The translations under genes and the position numbers were made by a program. Positions 1 to 8,912 of a stretch of 38,782 bases of DNA are shown piece by piece; the first letter of the stretch is position 1, and each line of letters starts with the position of its first letter. Under the pieces are notes generated by a model. It was given only the letters and a program-made list of their open reading frames with translations, made no database searches and was not told the origin of the DNA. Source of the DNA: Nocardiopsis lucentensis DSM 44048 (GTDB lineage: Bacteria; Actinomycetota; Actinomycetes; Streptosporangiales; Streptosporangiaceae). The stretch covers positions 1 through 38,782 of the forward strand of contig NZ_ANBC01000186.1 in assembly GCF_000341125.1 (NCBI RefSeq), in the 5' to 3' direction.

Positions 1-1
1 G

Positions 2-790
2 ACGGCCAGCATCACCCAGCACCTGCTCGGCGCCCACCGCGCCGCCGCCTTCGACGTGAACTCCGTGTGCAGCGGGTTCGTCTACGCCCTCTCTGTGGCC
101 GAGCACCTGCTGCGTCCCCACGCCGAGGCCTACGCGCTGGTCATCGGGGGCGACATCTACTCCCGCATCCTCGACTACGGCGACCGGAAGACCGCCCCCC
201 TGTTCGGCGACGGCGCGGGAGCCGTCGTCCTGGGGCCCGCCTACGACCGCGACGGCGTCCTGGGCGCCCAGCTGAGCACCGACGGCGACCACCACGACCT
301 GATCCGGGTTCCCGCGGGAGGCTCGCGGATGCCCGCCTCCGCGGCGACCCTGGGCGGGGGAGAGCACTTCTTCAAGATGGAGGGGCGGGGCGTACGCGAC
401 TACGTCGTCCGGCGTCTGCCCGAGACCATCCACCGGACACTCGAGAGCCTGGGGGTGGCCAGCGACGAGGTCCGCCACTTCGTCCCCCACCAGGCGAACG
501 GAGCCATGCTCTCCGACATCTGGCCCTCGCTCGGCCTCGACTACGCCCACATGCACCTCACCGTCGACACGCAGGGCAACACCGGGGCGGGGTCGATCCC
601 CGTGGCCCTGGACACGGTCCACCGGTCAGGGGTGCTCCAGGAGGACGACCTCGTCCTGCTCGCCGGGTTCGGCGGAGGGATGAGCGTGGGTCTCGCCCTC
701 GTACGGTGGAGCCCGATCCCCCTGACCCCGGCCCCCGTCCACCAGGCCGTCCCCCTGGGCGCGGCGGCCCCGGCCTCCGCGTCCGTGTGA
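2..790 (+). CDS. 3-oxoacyl-ACP synthase III (KAS III/FabH-like), 5'-truncated by the window edge
   Basis: This is the C-terminal part of a thiolase-fold condensing enzyme, which joins an acyl-CoA starter to malonyl-ACP. The reading frame is already open at base 2, so the true start lies upstream. All three residues of the KAS III triad are visible: Cys in the NSVCSGF motif (codon 68-70), His in VPHQANGAM, and Asn in TQGNTGAGSIP. After the usual final strand (LALVRW) the protein carries about 27 extra Pro/Ala-rich residues. The stop overlaps the next start by one base (TGATG), so it is probably translationally coupled to the carboxylase gene. A KAS III next to carboxylase subunits suggests starter and extender supply for a polyketide or unusual fatty acid rather than housekeeping fabH; that is inference. 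Confidence 0.9.
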   Translation, partial: TASITQHLLGAHRAAAFDVNSVCSGFVYALSVAEHLLRPHAEAYALVIGGDIYSRILDYGDRKTAPLFGDGAGAVVLGPAYDRDGVLGAQLSTDGDHHDLIRVPAGGSRMPASAATLGGGEHFFKMEGRGVRDYVVRRLPETIHRTLESLGVASDEVRHFVPHQANGAMLSDIWPSLGLDYAHMHLTVDTQGNTGAGSIPVALDTVHRSGVLQEDDLVLLAGFGGGMSVGLALVRWSPIPLTPAPVHQAVPLGAAAPASASV

Positions 791-2349
791 TGTCCGCCTC
801 CAGCGACGCGCGTCGGCGCGTCACGGAACTGGCCCGGCTCCACGAGCGGGTCCGGGAGGGCGACGAGGCCGCCACCCGACGCCAGCACGACAAGGGCAAG
901 CTCACCGTCCGGGAACGGATCGACCTGCTCTTCGACAAGGGCACCTTCGTCGAGGTCGAGCCGCTGCGCCGGCACCGGGCCACCGGGTTCGGGTTGGCGG
1001 ACAGACGCCCCCACACCGACGGGGTCGTCACTGGTTGGGGGCGTGTGCACGACCGGCAGGTGTTCGTGTTCGCGCACGACTTCCGGCTGTTCGGCGGAGC
1101 GCTCGGCGAGGCCCACGCGCAGAAGATCCACAAGATCCAGGACATGGCGCTCAAGGCCGGGTGCCCGATCGTCGGTCTCAACGACGGCGCGGGCGCCCGC
1201 ATCCAGGAGGGCGTGGTCGCGCTCGCCGGGTACGGCGGGATCTTCCAGCGCAACGTCCGGTCCTCGGGGGTGGTCCCGCAGATCAGTGTCATGCTCGGCC
1301 CGTGTGCCGGCGGGGCGGTCTACTCGCCCGCGCTCACCGACTTCGTGTTCATGGTGCGCGGAACCTCGCAGATGTTCATCACCGGTCCCGACGTCGTGCA
1401 GGCCGTCACCGGGGAGGAGATCACCGCGGACGGCTTGGGCGGGGCCGACGTGCACGCCCTGCGCTCGGGCGCGGCGGGCATGGTCTACGACGACGAGGAG
1501 TCGTGCCTGGCCGATGTGCGGTTCCTGCTGTCGCTGCTGCCCTCCAACAACCGGCAGGTGGCCCCGTCCTACTACAGCGAGGACCCCGTCGACCGGGTCT
1601 CGGAGGGGCTGGTGGACATCGTGCCCGCCGACACCCGGAGGTCCTACGACGTGCGGGACGTGGTCCGGGAGGTCGTCGACGACGGCGACTTCTTCGAGAC
1701 CCACGAGCGGTGGGCGCCCAACATCGTGGTCGGGCTCGCCCACATCGGGGGCCGGCTCGTGGGCGTGGTCGCCAACCAGCCCTCGGTCCTGGCCGGGGCG
1801 ATGGACATCGACGCCTCCGAGAAGGGCGCCCGTTTCGTTCAGATGTGCGACGCCTTCAACATCCCGCTCGTGACCTTCGTCGACGTGCCGGGCTTCCTGC
1901 CCGGAAGGGAGCAGGAACACGAGGGGATCATCCGGCACGGGGCGAAGCTGCTGTACGCGTACTGCGACGCGACCGTGCCCCGGATCCAGGTGATCCTGCG
2001 CAAGGCCTACGGCGGCGCCTACATCGTCATGGACTCGTTGTCCATCGGCGCTGACCTGTCCTACGCCTGGCCCACGAACGAGATCGCGGTCATGGGCGCC
2101 CAGGGCGCCGCCGACGTCGTCTTCCGCCGTGAGATCGCGGCCTCCGACGATCCGGAGGCGACCCGCGCGGAGCGGATCCGCCAGTACGAGGAGGAGCTCA
2201 TGCACCCCTTCTACGCCGCCGAGCGCGGACTGGTCGACGACGTGATCGACCCGGCCCGGACCCGGCAGGTCCTGGCCGGATCGCTGGAGGCGCTCAGCGC
2301 CAAGCACGCGGAGGGCCCCAGCCGCAAACACGGCAATCCGCCGATGTGA
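790..2349 (+). CDS. Acyl-CoA carboxylase beta subunit (carboxyltransferase, PccB/AccB type)
   Basis: A 519-aa carboxyltransferase that moves CO2 from biotin on an alpha subunit to acetyl- or propionyl-CoA, giving malonyl- or methylmalonyl-CoA. Length and order fit the actinobacterial family: a basic N-terminus, an oxyanion-hole segment GPCAGGAVYSP near residue 170, and the second-half segment RKAYGGAYIVMDS near residues 403-416, followed by AWPTNEIAVMGAQGA. The ATG at 790 overlaps the stop of the KAS III gene and gives the family's usual N-terminus. A biotinylated alpha subunit is not in the window and must be supplied in trans, as is common in actinobacteria. Substrate specificity cannot be settled from sequence reading alone. 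Confidence 0.95.
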   Translation: MSASSDARRRVTELARLHERVREGDEAATRRQHDKGKLTVRERIDLLFDKGTFVEVEPLRRHRATGFGLADRRPHTDGVVTGWGRVHDRQVFVFAHDFRLFGGALGEAHAQKIHKIQDMALKAGCPIVGLNDGAGARIQEGVVALAGYGGIFQRNVRSSGVVPQISVMLGPCAGGAVYSPALTDFVFMVRGTSQMFITGPDVVQAVTGEEITADGLGGADVHALRSGAAGMVYDDEESCLADVRFLLSLLPSNNRQVAPSYYSEDPVDRVSEGLVDIVPADTRRSYDVRDVVREVVDDGDFFETHERWAPNIVVGLAHIGGRLVGVVANQPSVLAGAMDIDASEKGARFVQMCDAFNIPLVTFVDVPGFLPGREQEHEGIIRHGAKLLYAYCDATVPRIQVILRKAYGGAYIVMDSLSIGADLSYAWPTNEIAVMGAQGAADVVFRREIAASDDPEATRAERIRQYEEELMHPFYAAERGLVDDVIDPARTRQVLAGSLEALSAKHAEGPSRKHGNPPM

Positions 2350-2353
2350 CCGG

Positions 2354-2394
2354 GTGTCCGCCGCGCCCCCACCGTCCGGGGGCGCGGCGGACAC
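2354..2394 (+). terminator. Long perfect hairpin between the carboxylase beta and epsilon genes
   Basis: A 17-bp perfect stem (GTGTCCGCCGCGCCCCC, 2354-2370, with its complement at 2378-2394) and a 7-nt loop begin a few bases after the beta-subunit stop. No T-run follows, so it may be a partial terminator or mRNA stabiliser that lowers epsilon-subunit expression rather than a full stop. Confidence 0.6.
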
Positions 2395-2474
2395 CCCGCC
2401 TTCCCGTCCCCCTCACACCGACACCGCGGTCAGCCGACGGCGGCCCGGCCACGGCCTTTCGAAGGGGAACCCGT

Positions 2475-2708
2475 ATGAGTGAGACGACGCAGGCAGAGGA
2501 GGCCCTCGTGGCCGAGAACATCCTGATCCTGGACATCCTGAGGGGGCGGCCGACGCCGGACGAGGTGCGGGCGCTCACCGAGGCGCTGCGGACCACCATC
2601 CGGGCGGAGCAGAGGCGGCGGTCCGGCGGCGCGGGCCACCGACCGGCGCCGCGGCCAGCGCGGCCCGCCGGGTCCTGGCAGTCCGGGCCGGAGCTTTCCT
2701 GGGGCTGA
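2475..2708 (+). CDS. Acyl-CoA carboxylase epsilon subunit
   Basis: A 77-aa protein matching the small epsilon subunits that stabilise or activate actinobacterial acyl-CoA carboxylases. The recognisable core is ILRGRPTPDEVRALTEAL at about residues 19-36, followed by a Pro/Arg-rich linker and a short tail ending WQSGPELSWG; Trp-containing C-termini are usual in this family. The ATG at 2475 has a GAAGGGGAA ribosome-binding site. It lies 125 bp after the beta-subunit gene in the same direction, separated by a strong hairpin. Family assignment rests on size, core motif and position; its partner is almost certainly the gene just upstream. Confidence 0.85.
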   Translation: MSETTQAEEALVAENILILDILRGRPTPDEVRALTEALRTTIRAEQRRRSGGAGHRPAPRPARPAGSWQSGPELSWG

Positions 2709-2728
2709 CACCTCCGGGGCCGTTCGCC

Positions 2729-2761
2729 GGGGTTCGCGGCACACGGTGCTTTGTGAACCCC
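2729..2761. terminator. Possible terminator between convergent genes
   Basis: GGGGTTC (2729-2735) pairs with GAACCCC (2755-2761) in the 65-bp gap between the epsilon-subunit gene and the convergent MarR gene. The loop is long (19 nt), so this is a weak candidate. Confidence 0.3.
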
Positions 2762-2773
2762 GGGGGCGCGGGG

Positions 2774-3238
2774 TCACGCCTCGTTCAGGTCCACCAGTTC
2801 GGTGCGGGCCTCGGCGGAGGCCTCGGAGCACCGGGCCAGGAAGCGGATGAACTCCTCCTCCTCGGCCTTGGTGAAGGCCTGGCTCAGTCGTGTCTCGACC
2901 CGGACCGCCGCCTCGTCCGCCTGCTTGAGCAGGGCGTGACCGCTCTCGGAGAGCCGGGTCTCCAGGATGTGTGAGTGCAGCGGGTGCGGTTTGCGCTCGA
3001 TGAGCTCCCGCCGACTGAGCGTTGCGAGGACGGACGACATCGTCTGCGGGGTCACCAGGCACCGCCGGGCGAGGATCGCGCCGGACAGGCCGGGTTCCTC
3101 CGACAGCACGAGAAGTACCGTGTACTGCGGGACGGACAGGTTGAACTGACGCAGCACCGCGTGCTTGGCCGCGATCAGCTCCTGCTCGGCGCGCTTCAGG
3201 TGATGACCGATCCGCTGGTCCATGGGAAGCTGGGTCAT
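2774..3238 (-). CDS. MarR-family winged-helix transcriptional regulator
   Basis: A 154-aa regulator starting at MTQLPMDQRI (ATG at 3238); a longer upstream frame exists but its N-terminus is Gly/Pro-rich and unlike the family. The winged-helix core is visible: helix NLSVPQYTVLLVL, recognition region LARRCLVTPQTMSSVLATLSRRELIERK, then a wing (PHPLHSHILETRLSESG) and a long C-terminal dimerisation helix. Members of this family usually repress a neighbouring gene and release DNA on binding phenolic or other small ligands. The aldo/keto reductase just upstream on the same strand is the natural target candidate, though a terminator separates them. A TATACGAT box 8 bases before the ATG suggests a leaderless transcript. 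Confidence 0.9.
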   Translation of the reverse strand: MTQLPMDQRIGHHLKRAEQELIAAKHAVLRQFNLSVPQYTVLLVLSEEPGLSGAILARRCLVTPQTMSSVLATLSRRELIERKPHPLHSHILETRLSESGHALLKQADEAAVRVETRLSQAFTKAEEEEFIRFLARCSEASAEARTELVDLNEA

Positions 3239-3312
3239 CTGCGAATCGTATATCAGGGCAGTTGTCCCTCCGTGCTCGTCGGTCCCTCCGGGAACCGGCA
3301 CCAAGGCGATAC

Positions 3313-3342
3313 CCGGGGCAGGCGTGTGCACACCTGCCCCGG
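3313..3342 (-). terminator. Terminator of the aldo/keto reductase gene
   Basis: A perfect 10-bp stem (CCGGGGCAGG at 3313-3322 with CCTGCCCCGG at 3333-3342) sits 11 bases past the aldo/keto reductase stop on the minus strand. The 10-nt loop is itself partly palindromic. Confidence 0.6.
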
Positions 3343-3353
3343 AGGGAGGGCTT

Positions 3354-4319
3354 TCAGTACCGCTCGCCCGCGACCGCGGCGGCGATGGGGTCGAGCGCGT
3401 CCAGGTCCTCCCGGGTGAGGGACAGCTCGGCGCCCCGCACGTTCTCGTCCAGGCGGCCGCGTCGCTTGGTGCCTGGGATCGGCACGACCGGTAGACCCCA
3501 CGTCGAGGCCTGGGCGTGCACCCAGGCGAGGGCCACCTGGCCGGGGGTCGCGCCGTGCGCCTCGGCGATCCGCTCCACGACGGCGAGCAGCTCCCGGTTC
3601 CGGGTGGAGTTCTCCTTGGAGAACCGCGGCTGTCCCCGGCGGAAGTCGTTCTCGGCCAGCCCCTCCGTGGAGGTGAACTTCCCGGTGAGGAAGCCGCGCC
3701 CGAGGGGGGAGTAGGGGACGAAGCCGATGCCCAGGTCCCGGCAGGCCGCCAGGATCCCCTCGTCCTCCACGTGCCGGGTCCACAGCGAGTACTCGGTCTG
3801 GACGGCGGCGATCGGGTGGACGGCCTGGGCCTGACGGATCTCCTCGGCGCTCACCTCGGAGAGTCCCAGGTGGCGGACCTTGCCCTCGGCCACCAGCTCC
3901 GCCATCGCCCCCACGGTCTCCTCGACGGGCACACCGGGGTCACGGCGGTGCATGTAGTAGAGGTCGATCGTGTCCAGCCCCAGACGGCGCAGACTCGCGT
4001 CACAGGCGGACCGTACGTACTCGGCGTCGCCCCGGATCGTGCGCTCTCCGGTGTCCCGGTCGCGGACGATCGCGAACTTGGTGGCGAGGACGACCTCGTC
4101 GCGCCGCTCGCGAACGACCTTGCCGACGAGTTCCTCGTTGGCTCCGTGGCCGTACATGTCGGCCGTGTCCAGGAACGTGACACCGAGGTCGAGGGCGTGA
4201 TGGAGGGTCGCGATGGACTCCGTGTCGTCGCCGGGGCCGTAGAACTCACTCATGCCCATGCACCCGAGTCCCTGGGCGGACACGGTGGGGCCGTTGGCGG
4301 TCAGCGGGACGGTCCGCAT
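3354..4319 (-). CDS. Aldo/keto reductase
   Basis: A 321-aa NADPH-dependent TIM-barrel reductase of aldehydes or ketones. The complete catalytic tetrad is present: Asp51 and Tyr56 (FLDTADMYG), Lys81 (LATKF) and His124 (YYMHRRDP). The C-terminal NADP-binding segment [14 protein letters not shown] is also clear. Length and motifs fit the YakC/PcrA-like group of oxidoreductases often annotated as general detoxification enzymes; the natural substrate cannot be inferred. The gene follows the PaaK-like gene by 92 bp in the same direction and may be read from its promoter. Confidence 0.93.
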   Translation of the reverse strand: MRTVPLTANGPTVSAQGLGCMGMSEFYGPGDDTESIATLHHALDLGVTFLDTADMYGHGANEELVGKVVRERRDEVVLATKFAIVRDRDTGERTIRGDAEYVRSACDASLRRLGLDTIDLYYMHRRDPGVPVEETVGAMAELVAEGKVRHLGLSEVSAEEIRQAQAVHPIAAVQTEYSLWTRHVEDEGILAACRDLGIGFVPYSPLGRGFLTGKFTSTEGLAENDFRRGQPRFSKENSTRNRELLAVVERIAEAHGATPGQVALAWVHAQASTWGLPVVPIPGTKRRGRLDENVRGAELSLTREDLDALDPIAAAVAGERY

Positions 4320-4411
4320 TGCGCACTCCTGTGGTCGGGATCGATCGGCACGACCCAGGAGTGGCTCGCCGCCTGTGGGGGGGCGACGGGCGGCGCTCGC
4401 CCCTCCTGAAT

Positions 4412-5704
4412 CTACGTAATCAATCTATCATAAGTATTCTTATTAATCGCAGGTGTCGATGGAACTACATATCTCTGTCCTTGGCGGAGGACCACCGCGG
4501 GAGCGCCGTCGCCCAGGCACGTGAACAGGAGACGGGGGGCCGGAACGACCTCGAACACCTCGGGCGCTCCGTCCGTGATCGAGGACAGGGCCAGGCAGCC
4601 GGAGACCACGTGGTGCCGGATCCACTCGCTGGTGTACAGGTCGGGCTCGACCCCCGGCACCAGCCGGACCCGCAGGTGCAGCCGCTCGTCCTCGGTGTGC
4701 GGGTCCACCACCACGACCTGGGCCTGGTCCACCGAGTCCAGCTGACGCGCGAGCGTCACCAGCTCGAGCGGGGAGACCAGCCGGGTCAGCCGTCCCAGGG
4801 GCGCGTCGATGCGGTTGTGCGTTCGGATCGCCTGGCCGGGCAGGCCGCACTCGCAGCGCGTCCACTCCGCCGAGATCCCGGTGTCGTACCTGAGCAGGGG
4901 GATCACCGCCTTCTCGTGCGTCACCGTCACGAGCATCCGGCCGTCGTCGATCTCCGTGTACTGGTGCGGGAGCAGATGGAGGGTGTCGTCGGAGCACGTG
5001 GGGCCGCTGTGCCCTATGATCCAGGTCTCCGCCGACCCGAAGAGCGCCCAGGTGCGCAGGTGGGGGAACTGGGACCGAATCAGCGCGCGGGTGTCGGAAT
5101 CCAGCGCCGGGCCGCTCCAGACCACCTTGCTCAGGAAGTCCAGGCCGCGTCCCTCCGCGGCGCAGAACCGGAGCAGGCGGCGGATGGTGTCGAGCGTGGT
5201 GGCCAGCGCGGTCACGCCCCGCTGTTCGAACAGGTCGAGGTAGGGGCCGATCATCGTGTCGGTCGGCGCGTCCATCGACAGGGTCGGCACCCCCGCCCGG
5301 GTGGCCAGGGCGGTGTGCAGGTCGTGCGAGGCCCGCATGTGGAAGGGCGTGGTCAGGCTGGCGAGGAGGTCGCCGGGCTCGAACGGGTTCACGTACGGGG
5401 CGATCTCGTCGAGGTACAGGTCGGCCGGCAGCGCCCCCATGCGCATCGTCGAGGTCGTCCCGCCCATGATGTGCAGCGAGGCACGGTTCAGGGCGGTCGG
5501 GGCGTCCCTCATCAGGGCGTCGGTGGCCTCACCCAGTTCGTCCCGGGTCAGCGTGGGCAGTTCCGTCAGGCGGGGTGGACGGCTCCGGCTGGCGTAGTCG
5601 CTGTACTTGTCGCGGACCACCGGGATTCTGGAGAGGCGGGCCAGGGCATGGGACAGAGACCGGGCCTCGTCATGTGATTCCTCTGCCCCGGAAGTTATTG
5701 TCAT
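4412..5704 (-). CDS. PaaK-like adenylate-forming enzyme (phenylacetate-CoA ligase family), substrate unknown
   Basis: A 430-aa member of the ANL superfamily closest in architecture to phenylacetate-CoA ligase: a Gly/Thr-rich phosphate loop [10 protein letters not shown] near residue 82, an A5-like motif [13 protein letters not shown], a YDTGISAEW segment in place of the usual YRTGD, a CECGLPG knuckle, and a C-terminal domain with [13 protein letters not shown]. The phosphate loop is diverged (TSTMRMG rather than TTGxPxG), so it may activate an unusual acid or transfer it to a carrier protein rather than to CoA. A 521-bp, locally AT-richer non-coding region precedes it. The downstream aldo/keto reductase on the same strand could reduce its product; that is speculation. 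Confidence 0.75.
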   Translation of the reverse strand: MTITSGAEESHDEARSLSHALARLSRIPVVRDKYSDYASRSRPPRLTELPTLTRDELGEATDALMRDAPTALNRASLHIMGGTTSTMRMGALPADLYLDEIAPYVNPFEPGDLLASLTTPFHMRASHDLHTALATRAGVPTLSMDAPTDTMIGPYLDLFEQRGVTALATTLDTIRRLLRFCAAEGRGLDFLSKVVWSGPALDSDTRALIRSQFPHLRTWALFGSAETWIIGHSGPTCSDDTLHLLPHQYTEIDDGRMLVTVTHEKAVIPLLRYDTGISAEWTRCECGLPGQAIRTHNRIDAPLGRLTRLVSPLELVTLARQLDSVDQAQVVVVDPHTEDERLHLRVRLVPGVEPDLYTSEWIRHHVVSGCLALSSITDGAPEVFEVVPAPRLLFTCLGDGAPAVVLRQGQRYVVPSTPAINKNTYDRLIT

Positions 5705-6225
5705 TCTCGTACTCGCATTCCTAGTTATTCTCAGGTGGCCGTAAGCGGCCGACCGGAGTGGTTGCGGTGCGGTTAATGAACTAGAACTGCCGGGGACACT
5801 CCCGGAAGTTCCCTTCGGTGGCCGACAGGGTTGGGGTCGGTGTCACTCGAACAGTAAAGCAGGTTCCTACGACAACCGGCCAGGGTAAAGTCTCTTTATT
5901 TGTGATCGGGTGAATGCGTATGGTTATCAGTTCTTGTCGGGGGCGGTGCCCGGAAGGGTTCAAGATCATTTTCAAGGTTGTGAGGTTGGTCACATGGGCT
6001 TTCAATACCATGAGGTAACCAGAAGGAAATGGAATGTGTCCTGGAGGTCACTTCGGGGTTGAACTGGCCACGGGCCAGGAAGCGGCCTCGGCGCACGTGC
6101 GGGGTGCCGGGCGGGGTTGATCGGCGGCATATACCCTGGAAACCGACGCCCTGGTGCGACGCCGTGCGCGGCATGCCGTGCCGCCGGCGCGCGGGGGCGC
6201 CTCCCGACCACAAGAGAGAGCACCC
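5705..6225. other. 521-bp non-coding region between divergent PaaK-like and proA genes
   Basis: The region has AT-richer patches (around 5690-5780 and 5890-6020) compared with the flanking coding DNA. I see no convincing gene. A 76-codon minus-strand frame (5781-6011) and a 66-codon plus-strand frame (6029-6229, with an AGAAGGAAA site and an ATGA overlap with proA) are open but have no protein-like composition. A TATACC box at 6130-6135 is a possible -10 for proA. Confidence 0.5.
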
Positions 6226-7500
6226 ATGAGTGACATCGAGCGCGAGGTCCACGCGGTGGCCGAACGTGCCGGGGACGCGGCGGTCGACCTCGCCCCGCTC
6301 AGCCGGGCCGTGAAGGACGCCGCCCTCCTCGCCATCGCCGACGCCCTCGTCAAGAGGAGCGACGAGATCACCGCCGCCAACGCCGAGGACGTGGAGCGTG
6401 CGCGGAGCGAGGGGACCACGCCGGCCTTCGTCGATCGCCTCACCCTGACCCCCCAGCGGATCGAGGCCGTCGCCGACGCCGTGCGCCAGATCGTCGAGCT
6501 GCCCGACCCGGTCGGGGAGTCGGTGCGTGGCGGTGTGCTGCCGAACGGCCTGGACCTGCGTCAGATCCGGGTGCCGCTCGGTGTCATCGGCATCATCTAC
6601 GAGGGGCGGCCCAACGTCACGGTCGACGCCGCCGCGCTGTGCCTCAAGAGCGGAAACGCCGCCCTGTTGCGCGGTTCCTCCTCCGCCTACTCCTCCAACG
6701 CCGCCCTCGTCTCGATCATGCGCGAGGCGCTGGAGGGGACCGGTGTCCCGGTCGACGCCGTGCAGATGGTGCCTGGTCGCACCCGCGAGTCCTCCACCGC
6801 GCTCATGCGGGCGCGGGGACTGGTCGACGTCCTCATCCCGCGCGGGGGCAACTCGCTGATCCAGGCGGTCGTGCGCGACTCCACGGTCCCGGTGATCGAG
6901 ACGGGGGAGGGCCTGTGCCACGTGTACGTGGACGAGGACGCCGACCTCGACAAGGCGGTCGCGATCGCCACCAACGCCAAGGCGCAGCGCTGCTCGGTGT
7001 GCAACGCGGCCGAGACGCTGCTCGTGCACGAAGCGGTCGCGGACACGTTCCTGCCCCGGGTGCTGGATTCCCTCGCCGAGGCCGGCGTCACTGTGCACGG
7101 CGACGCCCGCGTGTTGGCCGTGTCCCAGGCCGCGGGCGGTTCGGCGACGGTGGTCGAGGCCACCGAGGAGGACTGGGCCACCGAGTACCTGTCCATGGAC
7201 CTGGCCGTACGCGTGGTCCCCACCATCGACGACGCCCTGGCCCACATTCGGCGGTACTCCACCCGGCACACGGAGGCCATCGTCACCGACTCGCTCTCCG
7301 CGTCCCGGTATTTCGTGTCCCGGGTCGACTCGGCCGCGGTCATGGTGAACGCCTCCACCCGTTTCACCGACGGCGGTGAGTTCGGATTCGGCGCGGAGAT
7401 CGGTATCTCCACCCAGAAACTGCACGCCAGGGGGCCGATGGGGCTCACGGAGATGACGTCGACCAAGTACGTTGTGACGGGCGACGGACACCTGAAGTAG
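6226..7500 (+). CDS. proA: Gamma-glutamyl phosphate reductase
   Basis: The second enzyme of proline biosynthesis: it reduces gamma-glutamyl phosphate with NADPH to glutamate semialdehyde. The 424-aa protein is full length for the family. It has the nucleotide-binding segment [19 protein letters not shown], the catalytic cysteine in VCNAAETLL (Cys259), and the characteristic C-terminus [25 protein letters not shown]. The ATG at 6226 gives the usual N-terminus. In many actinomycetes proA follows obg-proB and precedes nadD; here neither is adjacent. A strong terminator follows. Confidence 0.97.
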   Translation: MSDIEREVHAVAERAGDAAVDLAPLSRAVKDAALLAIADALVKRSDEITAANAEDVERARSEGTTPAFVDRLTLTPQRIEAVADAVRQIVELPDPVGESVRGGVLPNGLDLRQIRVPLGVIGIIYEGRPNVTVDAAALCLKSGNAALLRGSSSAYSSNAALVSIMREALEGTGVPVDAVQMVPGRTRESSTALMRARGLVDVLIPRGGNSLIQAVVRDSTVPVIETGEGLCHVYVDEDADLDKAVAIATNAKAQRCSVCNAAETLLVHEAVADTFLPRVLDSLAEAGVTVHGDARVLAVSQAAGGSATVVEATEEDWATEYLSMDLAVRVVPTIDDALAHIRRYSTRHTEAIVTDSLSASRYFVSRVDSAAVMVNASTRFTDGGEFGFGAEIGISTQKLHARGPMGLTEMTSTKYVVTGDGHLK

Positions 7501-7521
7501 GAGTCATAGGATCTTTCCACG

Positions 7522-7551
7522 CGGGGTCGCCGGGCATGCCCGGCGACCCCG
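7522..7551 (+). terminator. proA terminator
   Basis: A perfect 14-bp stem, CGGGGTCGCCGGGC at 7522-7535 with its complement at 7538-7551, 21 bases after the proA stop. The loop is minimal, so the apex probably opens. Confidence 0.8.
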
Positions 7552-7788
7552 TCGTGTGTCAGGGGACGCCAAACTACACAAACACACCATGTGTCGCATA
7601 TGCCACAGGAGGGTCCCATGAATGCTTGATGCATGTGCAGTTTCCCTGGTCGAAACCTAGACAAACGAGATTATTCGCCTCAGAAGTATTCCCAAATCGC
7701 CTAGGTATCGGTACGTTCCTGCGTGTGTCCCGGCGCTCCGCCCTTCGGAACGCCGCCCCCATGGTCACGATGAAAGGAACACCCCCGA

Positions 7789-8760
7789 ATGAAGCTTCCG
7801 AGTAAGGCTGCGGCGCTCGCCACCGCCTCCCTCGCCGTCGGCGGGGTCGCGCTCGTCGCCACCCCCGCGCAGGCTGACCTCGTCACCCTGTGCTCGGGTC
7901 ACGGCGGTGCGGTCACCCTCCCGACCGACCTCGCGGTCCCCGAGGGGGAGAGCTGCTACCTGGACGGCACGGTCATCCAGGGCGACGTCACCGTTCGCGC
8001 GGACGCCAACCTGCACATCATCGGCGGTGAGATCGAGGGAGAGGTGACCGTCCAGGGCAACGGCTACTTCGACGCCTCCAGCACCACCCTGGGTGACAGC
8101 GTCGTCAACAACGGCTCCTTCGGTACCCACCTGGAGGAGAGCACCAGTGGCGCCGGGGTGAGCGCGGTTCCCGCCGAGGGCGGCAGCACCGACGGCTTCG
8201 TCTTCGTCGTGGACTCCTCGGTCGAGGGCCTCGACTCTGAGGTGGGCGAGGTCTACGTCAGCGGTTCCCGCATCGGCGGCGACGTCAGCGCCGACGGCAC
8301 CGAGTACGTCGACGTGTACGACACCGCCGTCCGCGGCGACCTGTCCGTCACCGGTTCCGCCGGCGGCGGCATCCTGTGCGACAGCGAGGTGCTGGGCGCG
8401 GCCACCTACTCCGGCGGTGGCGGCCCGGTCGCGGTCGGCGCGGGTGAGCAGGAGGGCTTTTGCGAGTCGCTCAACTACGTCGACGGGGACCTCACCGTCA
8501 CCGGTGTGACCGGCGGCGTGTACGTGGACAACAACATCGTCGGCGGTGACCTGTCCACGTCCGACAACCAGCCCGTCGCCCAGGTCGGCGACAACAACCG
8601 CGTTCGCGGCGACATCCTGACCGAGGAGGTCGCGCTGCGCTCCTTCGCCGCCGCCGTGACGGAGGAGTTCGAGGCCCACGAGGAGGGCCTGGTCGAGCAG
8701 GTCGAGGAGGCCCGTACCGAGACGATCGACGAGGCCATGGCCGCGGGTCCCGCCTTCTAG
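7789..8760 (+). CDS. Secreted repeat protein, probable beta-solenoid, unknown function
   Basis: A 323-aa exported protein that I do not recognise. The N-terminus is a Sec signal peptide with cleavage predicted after TPAQA (residue 29). The mature part is acidic, Gly/Val/Asp-rich, and built of imperfect repeats in which GDVTV, GEVTV, GDVSA, GDLSV, GDLTV and GDLST recur roughly every 20-50 residues, typical of a right-handed beta-helix or bactofilin-like stack. Four cysteines in the mature protein could form two disulfides. The last 40 or so residues (EEFEAHEEGLVEQVEEAR) look like an acidic coiled coil. AAAGGAAC precedes the ATG, and the gene is monocistronic between two terminators. A cell-surface or matrix role is possible but not shown. 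Confidence 0.85.
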   Translation: MKLPSKAAALATASLAVGGVALVATPAQADLVTLCSGHGGAVTLPTDLAVPEGESCYLDGTVIQGDVTVRADANLHIIGGEIEGEVTVQGNGYFDASSTTLGDSVVNNGSFGTHLEESTSGAGVSAVPAEGGSTDGFVFVVDSSVEGLDSEVGEVYVSGSRIGGDVSADGTEYVDVYDTAVRGDLSVTGSAGGGILCDSEVLGAATYSGGGGPVAVGAGEQEGFCESLNYVDGDLTVTGVTGGVYVDNNIVGGDLSTSDNQPVAQVGDNNRVRGDILTEEVALRSFAAAVTEEFEAHEEGLVEQVEEARTETIDEAMAAGPAF

Positions 8761-8788
8761 GAGGCTGTGCCCCCGGGGTGCGCTCCCG

Positions 8789-8819
8789 GCGGCGCCGACG
8801 GTCCTCCCGTCGGCGCCGC
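8789..8819 (+). terminator. Terminator of the secreted-protein gene
   Basis: GCGGCGCCGACGG (8789-8801) pairs perfectly with CCGTCGGCGCCGC (8807-8819) around a 5-nt loop, 28 bases after the stop. Confidence 0.8.
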
Positions 8820-8867
8820 TTCGCGTGCGCGGGGTGGTTCGGGGTGTTGTGTGTGCTATCACGGTAT

Positions 8868-8890
8868 GTCGTCCTAATGACGACGGTCAA
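8868..8890. promoter_or_regulatory. Candidate operator upstream of the SDR gene
   Basis: An inverted repeat GTCGTC-ctaat-GACGAC (8868-8884) runs into GACGACGGTCAA (8879-8890). The same 12-mer with one change (GACGACCGTCAA) occurs on the minus strand at 11907-11918, over the -35 of the acyl-CoA dehydrogenase promoter. Two shared sites at the two operon heads flanking a PaaX-type repressor suggest its binding motif. Confidence 0.45.
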
Positions 8891-8912
8891 AGTTGGGTGA
8901 TACAGTCCACCC

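Noticed and set aside
541-2394. 617-codon minus-strand open frame opposite the carboxylase gene
   Set aside because: It is a GC-rich shadow: Arg/Gly/Val/His-rich composition, no domain, and it lies opposite a clear real gene. The same applies to 14723-17095 minus, 35201-37132 minus and 32942-34477 minus.
5781-6011. 76-codon minus-strand frame in the PaaK-proA gap
   Set aside because: No ribosome-binding site or family match; it sits in AT-richer promoter DNA where stops happen to be absent.
6029-6229. 66-codon frame with a good ribosome-binding site and ATGA overlap with proA
   Set aside because: The codon use is unlike neighbouring genes, and the Arg/Pro/Trp-rich product has no recognisable family. 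A leader peptide is possible but not supported.
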